From NCBI GenBank assembly GCA_033032175.1, contig CM065312.1:6448001-6512000 (forward strand): a stretch of DNA of 64,000 nucleotides, given 5' to 3'. The notes beneath the pieces are model-generated. The model worked only from the letters and a program-made list of their open reading frames with translations. It did no database searches and had not been told where the DNA came from. Below, one piece after another: positions 46,101 to 56,179 of the stretch. The translations under genes were made by a program, and so were the position numbers. The DNA comes from Saturnia japonica. Lineage: Eukaryota > Arthropoda > Insecta > Lepidoptera > Saturniidae. Positions within the stretch are counted from its first letter, which is position 1; every line of letters begins with the position of its first letter.

Positions 46101-46301
46101 TCAGCCAAACCGGAACGGGACAATGACGCCCTGCAGATTATGAACGCGTGGGCTGTGCATAATATTATATTGAAATAGCAAACTGCGAGCAGAACGCAAG
46201 TGAATGACGACTGGAACTATGCCAACATGGCGAACGCCAACCGAACGCTGAACATTCGCCGTTTGGCGTCGCACCAGAATGGGGGCAATGTGATGTGACA
46301 A
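46101..46301. other. GC-rich, CpG-rich island in AT-rich DNA
   Basis: About 200 bp with many CG dinucleotides and a minus-strand open frame of 66 codons (for example RRQTANVQRSVGVRHVGIVP). No domain, TIR pair or splice sites were convincing. It may be a regulatory element, a decayed transposon or an unknown exon. Confidence 0.3.
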
Positions 46302-49295
46302 AAGACTAGATGCGTAATACGCCGGTTTTATAAAATTTATGATAAGCGAATTTCAAATTCCCTGAAAAATAAATTATATTGCTGACACTATGATAGTTAA
46401 TCGAAAGACCGCGTTTCTGTAAATTATTTGTTTTCGAAATTGTTCAGTAATAAAAGAACTTTCAATATGTTTAAGAAAAATGAAAACTATATTAAGTAAC
46501 ACAAGCTTGACCTATGAATGTTGTTATTATTACTAGGTAAATTGTTTGTCGAAATAAATTTAAACGATTTAGAAAACGTTATTCATAATTTACAGATTGT
46601 TTCATTAAAAAAGCTTAATCATTTTGGATGTTAATATTTTTCATAACACTTATTCTTCGCATATAGTAAATACTACACAATCTTGTAAAGTTTATAAACG
46701 TTAAAGAGAATAAACCAGCTTCATACTAATGTAAATTTAAAATAAATGTATTTCATTAAATTGTATTTCGGGTATTAAATTTAAAATTCGAAACGACCGC
46801 CGACACCTACAAATAGATCGAGTGTTCTGGTCGACTGTGCTACAATAGAATTTTAATGAGTGTCGTTAACGAGAATCCTCATTTACATATTCGTATTATT
46901 AGATATTATTCACAACAAACAAAAACAACGAAGAAACTGGTGATTGTATAACAACAACCGGAACACTGTACACTGGCTTCATGGATGTTTTTTCGTTTTT
47001 GACAAAATGCAAAGATCATTATTACCTTAATGAAATTATATACAGGTGCAATAAGAATACTATTACCATTATTTTAATATAAGAACTTAAACAAACAGTC
47101 GTCGAAAGACTCGGTAACGGTGGCTTTAACACGATGTACCTAAAAAAAAAAAACTAAAATACATGTTTAATAGATAATAGGTATCTATGTTTTTCTTGTT
47201 ATAGTTGATTAACCAAGTTGTCATAATCATATATAATATACGTGAGCCGGTATGCTATTTGTAACGTAATGGAAACTGAAGTTGAAAAAACCTTGACCAG
47301 CAAAAATATTCGCTAATCTAATCAAAACAGAAATGAGTTGATGACGTATGCTGAATAAATATAGTTAATTATTGTTGTAATTATGTAGATTAGTGAATAT
47401 CTAGAATAATAAATATAGCTATAAGTAGTGTCACCTTGTTGATTTAATAATTACAATATTCGATAAGGAAAAATTTACAATATCCACAGTAATACACTTT
47501 ATAGAACTAACAAAACAGATTCAGCAAACAAAGGACTGTTAAAGAAATGTAAACAAGGTTGTGAGACGTGCGAAAGTGATTAACCGATGGGGACAATGGG
47601 ATAACAATTAACTAGGTAGGAAACGACTCTGAACAATCCTATCGATAGATGACTGACAACACAAACTAAGGCGGAACCATTAAGCAAAGAGAACAGATAC
47701 AATGAAGTTGAGAAAAGGTCTTTAAAAATCACAGCCCAAGACACCAATGTCTTTTTCAAATTCCTGACTAATATTTAGTAACCAATAAATTTACAGTGAC
47801 ACTGAAACAGAAAAATAAGCATAGCAAGTGTCATGGTAATTTAAAGTAGGAGTTATTTGCAAGTTGACCTCAATAAAATAAACATTAAAAAACAAACTAC
47901 TCGGCAAATTTTTAAACTAACCTTAAGAACGATGGACGGTTTTGAATTATTCATTACACTTTTGTTTGTGATTAACTAACTAGCTAACGACGTGAGTTTT
48001 ACGATAATGCCTAAACCGCATTTCATCACAAACAAAGTAGGCAATTAGAATGTATATTGCTTACGTCAAATTTAGCAGCCATTTTATACAAGAGCACGTC
48101 TATTGAGTTCTGTTATCCATTATGACGAAGCTTGATGAGGTTAAGAGGTCGAAATCATCAAAAGATATTTTATATTACACGAGCACGAAAGACAGGCGCG
48201 TGAATCGAAACGATTAATCATATTTTTCTAATATTCAGATACGTTGTTATTAGTCACTAATAACAATCTTTTAGATGTTGGTTTTATCATTTTAAGGAAA
48301 TGTAAAAAAAAACTGTAAAGAGAAGTAAATAAAAGCAATAATGATATATAATAATTTTTCCAAACGCATTTCCAGGAAGAATTTATCAAAGTAGACAAAG
48401 TAAGTGTATTCAGCAATAATATCATCAAATAACTTATTACTTTGTTATGGTAGCGTGTTTGCAGAGTCAAAACCATCATCTCGTTAAAACCAGCAGAGCG
48501 TGTCGCCTCGCCAAGCGTGTAATGAAAAACACTTCCACTCGGACAATAACCGTTAATATGACATTTATTTATCACAGTTTTCTCTGCAATAAAGCAATTA
48601 TTTTACTATACTTTACATAACATTTTTAACGCGATACGTGTACGACACAATGACATTTTACTTTCTAAAATTATGGTAATATTAAATTATTAACACTATT
48701 TACGATAAAGTTTCAGAATACGGATGTAGATTCGTAGTTACTTCAATTTGTGATTGCTTGGTCTGATTATAAAACGAGGTACCTACCTACGTAACTCAAC
48801 CGTTGGGCTAAGGCGCATCAGTTATCGTAACTTTAGTCTGTAATAGCAGCCAGTAGATGCGATGTAGCCTAGGATCACGACCGCTTAACTCGTGCAGTAA
48901 ATTGCGCAATGCGCTATTGAAAGCGCACGGTTACGAGCGGACGATAATCTCGCTAGCATGTCACGACATGTTTCGATGGTTCGTGACCGGAATTCTTGAC
49001 TACTTTGCCGACGATATGTTTTATACATAATTATTAATTATACTATCGTGTTTTACTATAATGTAACTTAATTTGAAGTTTTTAAAGAAATCAAATGTAT
49101 TATACTAATGACGATAAAGCTAGATGAAACGTTGATTATAAACAAGACAGCTCATTTCTAAGGCACAATAAACAATAGTACGATAAAATAGTGGAACGAT
49201 AACGTATGATGTACATGTTAACAATGCGCGCTCCGAAAGCCTTCTTGATAACACCAAGCGATATAAAAGGTCATTCGATACAAGACTAGCGTAAT

Positions 49296-49327
49296 AGCGT
49301 AATAAATAACACGTTATTTATTACGCT
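49296..49327. repeat. Perfect 14-bp hairpin
   Basis: Left arm AGCGTAATAAATAA, loop CACG, right arm TTATTTATTACGCT. It is preceded by a partial extra TAGCGTAA unit. It lies about 0.9 kb downstream of the putative KDM3-like start site. Confidence 0.8.
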
Positions 49328-49857
49328 GATCTGTAATTATATGGTTATGTGCTATAAACCAGTTGATATGTGAGACTAGACTATTAAGTATCAACACAGT
49401 TTTCTGATGGCAATTAGCAACACACCTTAATGTCTATATGTACTTATATTATAACATACAATAATTATAGTAATTGGTGTAGATAAAATACTTAATAGCT
49501 TTTTAATATGACACACATGTGTTAAATGATTGAGGAAATTGTATTGTTTGAATTAATCTTTAACATACCTACTTATTTATTAACTTAACCGTTTTTGGAA
49601 CTACAAATTAAATGTTTCTAAAAATACGCATGTCGTCGTGGGTGTCTTATTATGTTGTGCGATAACCTGAAGCGATAATTTTTTTCAATATTTTTCATTT
49701 ACAATAATTGTTGTCAGTAAATAATATATTAATTGACTTAAATTAATTTTAACACAAACTATTGCTTGTTGATCCAAGGACTTACATATTATTATTATCA
49801 ACCTTACTATGTAATTTATGCAAAATAAAATATAATAATTTGGATACTACTTACGTT

Positions 49858-50210
49858 GTAGGTTAAAAATAAAACGTTCGATTTAAACGAGTGCTCCTTT
49901 ATCAGCTTCACGACAGCTTCGTCAATTAAATATCACAAGGGAAATATAAGTCACCGTTTTCTTTAATTAAAAACCACAAATCTTAATCACTATGTATCAC
50001 AGACTTATCACAAGGGAATATATCCACATAAGTGATTGAATAGCTTCGAGCCCTTTTCAGAATTACTTGGAATCGAAGAGACGTTCACCTACGCACACAC
50101 ACAACACAACTCCAGTTGGCTATGCTATAAAATTTCACGATTGTGTCAATATGGTTCCGTTAAGTTGCACAGACGTACGAAAGCCTCAGTGGCGCACAAA
50201 GAACTGAAAC
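49858..50210 (-). promoter_or_regulatory. Candidate promoter and 5' noncoding exon of the KDM3-like gene
   Basis: On the minus strand, TCAGTT (50207-50202) matches the arthropod initiator. The word GTACGT at +28 (50178-50173) matches five of six positions of the downstream promoter element. Upstream, 50210-50420 is strongly GC- and CpG-rich. Transcription from here would reach a clean donor, AAC then GTAAGTAG, at 49857, giving a noncoding exon of about 350 nt with no usable long frame. The link to the KDM3-like gene rests on strand and position only. Confidence 0.4.
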
Positions 50211-50420
50211 GCGGGGAAGTAGAATTCACAGGAAAAGGGGCGGGGGGAGCGCGGCCGCAGAGTCGCACGACGTCGACGTAGCAGAACGTAGCAACAAGTG
50301 AACGGCAACGCGGGTGTGAGAAGGGGTGGCGGGGAGTCGAATTAGGGAGGCCTCTCCTTCGCCCCTCATACACAAAACGCGCACCTGACGGCACATACAC
50401 GAGGCGCCCACCATCGATAG
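50211..50420 (-). promoter_or_regulatory. CpG-rich upstream region
   Basis: A dense run of CG dinucleotides (GCGCGGCCGC, GACGTCGACG, GCGCGCACC) about 200 bp long, unlike the AT-rich neighbours. The 119-codon minus-strand frame over it has no recognisable domain and is probably a GC artefact. Confidence 0.4.
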
Positions 50421-50509
50421 TCCATTTCAATACGAATAGTTTTATAAAACTCAGTCTAAAGGCATACCGGACCTGAATATGGGGCACAGAAAATGCAGAT
50501 TGCAATAAT

Positions 50510-51330
50510 TAATTTGAATAATCAAATCAATAAATACTAAAACTTAATGTAAATAACAAATCAATGGCAATGGAAATACAAAATTATTTAATAAATCGTT
50601 TATAATAAAGTAACAAGAGATGAATAAAGATTGTTATTACGCCCACGTAACAAGACTCGCAACATCTGACGAAATTAATTTCTCAAACGAAACCTGATTT
50701 AATAAATTACTCGTCTTCGTGGAACCAAAACCGGCATTTCCGTTTAGCGATAAAAAAACTATTTGTATAAAAAGTATTTTATACGAATATATTTAAAATG
50801 CTAAATATTTCTCAAGGAAATCAAAGTTTCTCGAAGTTTTTTTTTAATATAAGTATGTATTTTTAAAATCTAAATAATTAATAATAAAATTAATTTGTAT
50901 TGGAAAGAAAGTAGCAATTTCATATATATACAAACATTTAAACAATAAAGTCTCTGAACTACACAAATTCATCCGTAATTAACGTACCCACCTATAAATT
51001 ATTCTTTTAGGAAATTGGTACACTTTTTAAAATAACTAATTAACTAATATAATATGTAAGTTATAGTCCAAAATAAAATTAATAATATTATCGACGAATA
51101 CCGTCTGTGACCAACATACCGAAAGTATTTTACAACGAGCTAACGATTTGGCACCGTTCCAATTCCGTGACAAGATATCTATTCTGTTTTATAAATAACA
51201 CAAAGAGTTCACAGCTCGCGGGTCAAAGCTAATGGATAGGAAACTTCATTGTTTATATACTCATAAATACAACTTAAGATTAACTATAATATTATATTTA
51301 CTATTGTTAATTTTGTATCCATAGTCTATA
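50510..51330. other. AT-rich gene-free sequence
   Basis: No coding frame, repeat boundary or RNA gene recognised. Confidence 0.4.
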
Positions 51331-51334
51331 CCAT

Positions 51335-51558
51335 ACTAATAATAAAAAGAGTAAAAATTTGATTTTTTGTTTGTAATGGATAAACTCAAAAACTCCTGGA
51401 CTGATTTTAAAAATTCTATCACCAATATAAAGCTATAGTATCAGCGAGTAACATATGCTATATTATAATTTGAAAAAATAATTTATTCCCTACATATCGA
51501 TAGATTAACACAAAGTATAAAAAATTGCATTGGGGAAACCGTGGGGCACAGCTAGTAT
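51335..51558 (+). mobile_element. Helitron-like nonautonomous repeat
   Basis: The head ACTAATAATAAAAAGAGTAA, GGATAAACTCAAAAACTCC, and the tail GGGGAAACCGTGGGGCACAGCTAGT follow the pattern of short lepidopteran Helitron-like elements, ending in CTAGT. Confidence 0.55.
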
Positions 51559-51868
51559 ATAATGTACGTATAATAACATAGATTTTATTTTTTAAAACTA
51601 TACACATCTAGATGTACATGTTGGTAATTTAAATGAATTCTTTAAATCGATGTTACATAAAAATACTGGTTTGGCAACAAATCAATTAAATTTTTTATTT
51701 ATGTATAATTGTCGGATTGAACTTCATAGATCGTACTTAATAATAAAAATATATATAATTACTTTTTTTTTTGTTACATATCACATACATTTACAATTGT
51801 TGTTGCGTTATTTATTATTAACTCAGTTTTTTATCACCTTCGCTCGTCATGCGGGCAAGCGGATACAT

Positions 51869-51876
51869 GGATTGGC
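51869..51876 (+). repeat. 8-bp target-site duplication, left side of copy 2
   Basis: GGATTGGC, repeated exactly at 53652-53659. It shares the GG--TGGC pattern with the copy 1 target. Confidence 0.85.
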
Positions 51877-52033
51877 CTCAGAATACAGAAAAAACCAGAA
51901 ACCGCGAACGCACATAAAACTGAAGATACAAAAACCACTCTTAAATAGAGTGGTTTGACGTTGTTGCGATTAGTCACTCCTTTGTAAGTAGCGCGTCGTG
52001 ACGTATTGTACAAGTGCCAATTTTAATTTTAAA

Positions 52034-53392
52034 ATGCCGTCTTGTGTTGTTCCTACATGTAAAAATGCTGCAGGGATTATAAAAAAACAGGATGGGATCA
52101 CATTTCATCTGTAAGTAGCGCATTCTAAAGTATATTTATTTAATTGTTTAATTTATTTTACATTTACAAAATGACGCGTCCATTTTTTAAGTGTTGCCAT
52201 TTTATTTTCATCGAAAATTTTACCCATTTATTTTTTTAATACTCGTGTAGAATACTTATTATTTTTGTGTATATAGAACCTTTGTAATTTTAGTTTCCCT
52301 GCTGATGAAAATAGAAAATCGGACTGGATGAAAGTCATACAAAGAGCACGGCTAGATTAGTTTTGGAAACCATCAAGCCGGAGCGTACTTTGCTCAATTC
52401 ACTTTGAAGCGCAATATTTTTATGATACAAAAGGTGGTTTGAAAAGACTGAAGAAAGCAGCTAATCCAACTAAGGTAGATATAGTCATAATAATTACTAT
52501 ATTTATATTGTATCCCTCCTGGTGAAAATGTTTGTCATGTATTTTGAAGTAAGATTTTGGTCCATATATATATATATATATATATATGCTCACGCCTGTA
52601 ATCCCCGAAGGAGTATGCAAAGGTATAACAAGTATGCCCACTTTTCGTCGAGCTTATCCGTCCCTCATCGTGATAAGGGGCGAGCCTAAACCGGGCGCAA
52701 ATTTCAGATTCCGGGCTAATGAAACTTCGGTGAATTAAATATATAAATAATCTAATGCTAACGTTCTATTTCAGTGTTTGGTCTTGACACCAGAATTTTC
52801 CGAGTTACACATAGAAACGTCTAAACCTTCGACATCGGACAATGTGCGTACCCACCTATGATAATAATGTTTAATTTTTTTATAATATTGAAAGGCAAAC
52901 AAAGCACTTAATCGATATACTTAGTTACAAGTAAACTAATGTAGTAAATAAACACTAGTAGTAACAGTAATAAATGTAAAATAAACTAAGTAAGGCCCAT
53001 GGACATTTGCAAGCTCAGGCACAAAGTGCTATTACTAATGCGTTTCCATCCGTGAGGACTGAAATGTCATGCCTTGTACGGCAGAAATATTCTGTATTTA
53101 ATTAAAGTTTTTGTTAATCTATTACATGATACAACAACATACAACTTAAGGTTTTTCATTTCAGGTTACACAACCACAATCTCCTGCGCGATCGAACTCA
53201 GAGATTGGTGATGTCAATATTTCTGATTTGGAATCTGTGTTTGATACGCCGAGAAAGGTCAAACTTAAATCTCAATTACGACGAAAACAAATATTTTGTG
53301 AACAACATGTTCGACGAATAAACACATTACAACAAAAATACAACAGACTTGTCAAGAAGTACGAATCTTTAAAAAGTATATTAAAAAATTAA
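52034..53392 (+). pseudogene. THAP plus coiled-coil protein of P-like copy 2 (nonsense-broken)
   Basis: Exons 52034-52110, 52294-52474, 52775-52843 and 53165-53392 have the same borders as copy 1 (77, 181, 69 and 228 nt). A TAG at 52358-52360 cuts the THAP domain after ARLD, where copy 1 has GAG. The coiled-coil exon is intact here: RRINTLQQKYNRLVKKYESL, ending TAA at 53390-53392. So the damage differs from copy 1. Conserved Cys and His zinc ligands and the Trp remain. The full-length design is about 184 residues, with no catalytic domain. Confidence 0.8.
52563..52587. repeat. Short (TA)n tract in P-like copy 2
   Basis: The homologous position to the 90-bp tract at 7030-7121, here only about 24 bp. 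Confidence 0.9.
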
Positions 53393-53651
53393 ACTTAATA
53401 AAATCTTAACTTACGTTATTTAAGCCGTATTCTATTTATAGTCATCCATGTAAATAAATAAATATTTTTTAATAAATATTTTTTTTTAGTGTTATAAGAC
53501 TATCCCAAAAAGTGGGAAACCGCTTCCGAGCTAGCAACATTATGCGTATGGGAAATGGGGCAGGTGCGGGGACGTACGTATTGTTTTTGGACACAGTGCA
53601 GCGTATGTAATTATTCTTGAACGCGGCTTCTGGTTTTTTCTGTATTCTGAG

Positions 53652-53659
53652 GGATTGGC
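53652..53659 (+). repeat. 8-bp target-site duplication, right side of copy 2
   Basis: GGATTGGC, identical to 51869-51876. Confidence 0.85.
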
Positions 53660-56080
53660 ATACAAAACCTGTTTGTGAAGTTTTTTTTGTACAATAAGCA
53701 AAGAGGTCACATACCTTCTTTTGGCCTTGTGCTAATCGAGTTAGCGGTTACTCGCTAATAGTTAATGTTCTATAATTTACACATACAGTGAAGAAAAAAC
53801 CAATATAACAACTCTAGCTAACTGCTGATATGTTAATCAAGCGCACTTAAATGCTACAAAGTGTTATGTTCTAAATAACTACGATACGTGGTATAAAGAT
53901 AACTAACTGTGCACATAGATGTCTGTTGACAATTATAAGTTCTCGAGATATGCACCCAGGAACTTCAACTCTACTTACATAATCTCCTAAAAATAGGTGT
54001 ATTTATCATGTAGTACGGTTGTCGAGTATGTAGGTATATACAGTCAGAGATACGTTAGATAACAAGTATAGAGTGAGGTGGGGAATTTGTTGATAAGAAA
54101 AATTCAAACAAGGCAGTCGATAACCTGGTTGCTGTAACTGATAACGGGTCCGTTATCCGGCTGGTTGTTTACAAAAATTATTAAAAACAAATAAAAAGAG
54201 GCAGTCAGAAGGACTGCCGACAGAAGTGAAAACTCTAAACAATGGAATAACTGTGTTATTTTTTTTTTTTAAGAATTATAAGCCTGTATTATTGCAGACC
54301 ATGTTGGTGACGCAAAATCACAAGATTTTACCCATCCAAAAAGTCAAACACGCATATGATACAGTCAAGTATATAACGTCACGAGCATGTCGAGATCATC
54401 AGTGACGCGAACCCATTAGTTTTCCCCTTCCAAAAATCGCTTAACACTGCTAAAGAAGTTTCCACTTTAAAAAAATGAGGAACAAAATGAAGAACTCTAT
54501 CCACTACAATCGCCTTTCAATTCAATTCTGAGAATCTTAAATAACTTATACATTACGAATCATTTCATACCTTGTTATTATCGAATATGATTTACCGACT
54601 GGATTAGATATTCTTAGAATAAAACTAATGTGCGTTTTTTTTTCTATTGCTAAATAAAAAGATAAACATTGGTAAATAAAAACAAGTTACGCATTTTTAT
54701 CCTAAAGTGTGAATATCATATAGTAAAGTAAATTACTTTAAATATAAGTACCTAATATTACAGAGTTACATATATTACATAAAACGTTAAAAATAATAAA
54801 TTTTAAACTTTAAATGTTTTATTTTAATAACGAAAACGACGTGAAGAATTTGAAAATATCGATTTCATGAAGCGATTGAAGTATTGATAGTTGTTAGTGT
54901 TACTAGATTTCCAATGTTTCCTCTAAATACATAAATAAGAATGCGTGGGAGAAGCGACGCGTATTTAATATACAACAATAATAATACATATTTCAACGCA
55001 AAGGAATTTACATTGGATAAAAGTAGAGTATCGCGAACCGTTCCGCTTCGCGAGAACAATGAGTTATTCAAGCGTTTATCGTTAGCTTACACAGCTGTAG
55101 CCTAGCTGTACCTACGACAGACAGGCTCACTCGATTAAATTAATTCCACGGCTCTACCTGATGCAATATCAATGAGTCACATTTATATTTTATGAACAAT
55201 TGTAGTTACTTGATACATCCTCCAAAGGCTATTAATAACGTTGGCATTTACGTCTGTCTATTTGGTGCTTATTAATTATTAAAACAACTCGGTTTAGACA
55301 TCTTCATTCGCGTTACAATTTACAAAGCATCGAATGTTGCCATTTACGTCGAGGATCGTGTTAAACCATAATTGAACTTTACTCGGTTAAGTATTACAAA
55401 AAATCGTAATAGAAAACTAGAAACTACAGGTAAGAATTTAAAACGTGGTCTAATACCTCAGAAGATTCAATACAAATTAATATCGCTATAAAATCAATTA
55501 ATTTAATTTTATAGAAGTTATTACTGACAACGATAACGGGGTCGCTCGCTAATCGGCCGTTTCATAGTTGCTAATAAATTAATTTGTTTTTTGTTTTACA
55601 TTTTTATTATAAATCTCCGCCAACACTCCCAACAGGTCGAATAATTGAGTACAGAAACGGCCCAAAATAATTTTTATAAGAGCTGTTAATACTGATATTT
55701 ATAATAATAAAAAAATTACACATCGTGACGCATTTTCTTTAGTACCATGCTTTTTCTGCACCTAGCATGTGATAATGAGATAATATAATCATTTATGTGA
55801 TAACCAGATTATTGCAATTAGAGCTAAAGAGTAAGTATATTAATAAATATTGGAGTAAACACTTGGACGCTGGCCACAACAGAACCGTGATGGCTGTATA
55901 TTAATGGTTTATTTACAGATGAACTAAGTCAAAGTATGTGCGTAAACTGTATTTCGTCATAGTCGGTGAGATCTCGAGACCGGTCTTAGAAATGTCAAAA
56001 ACCGCACGACGCCATAAATTATTGTCTCATGGAGAGTAAACATTGGCGTTCGGCTGCATTCATGCATAATTGATGAGGGT
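53660..56080. other. AT-rich gene-free sequence
   Basis: No gene recognised. It contains a perfect short palindrome at 54140-54157 (GATAACGG-GT-CCGTTATC, two GATA words back to back). Confidence 0.4.
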
Positions 56081-56084
56081 TTTG

Positions 56085-56178
56085 AACGAACGCGTGGATT
56101 CCTGACGGTCACGACTCGTCGGGCCGATCGCCTCGAGCAGCCATTTTGTGAAGCCTGCCCGCCCCGGGTGCGCTGCAT
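56085..56178. other. Short CpG-rich segment
   Basis: About 90 bp rich in CG (CGGTCACGACTCGTCGGGCC, CCGCCCCGGGTGCGC) with an AGCCATTTTGTG word similar to Polycomb-recruiter Pho motifs. No exon structure is visible, so a regulatory role is only a guess. Confidence 0.25.
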
Positions 56179-56179
56179 C

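Larger units (their letters stand above)
45489..49857. other. Probable KDM3-like 5' intron, no coding exon recognised
   Basis: AT-rich apart from a GC-rich stretch at 46110-46300. The missing upstream coding exon or exons could be here, but no frame with a good start and a matching phase-1 donor stood out. Confidence 0.4.
51877..53651 (+). mobile_element. P-superfamily-like DNA transposon encoding a THAP protein, copy 2
   Basis: 1775 bp, nearly identical to 6341-8146 along its whole length. Inverted repeats are 51877-51910 and 53618-53651 (30 of 34 positions match; the outer 24 are perfect). The flanking duplication is GGATTGGC. Relative to copy 1 it has a much shorter (TA)n tract and an extra segment of roughly 45 bp after the coiled-coil exon (from about 53393), so copy 1 has a small deletion there. 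It lies about 1.7 kb upstream of the putative KDM3-like start site; promoter-proximal insertion is usual for Drosophila P elements. Confidence 0.87.
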
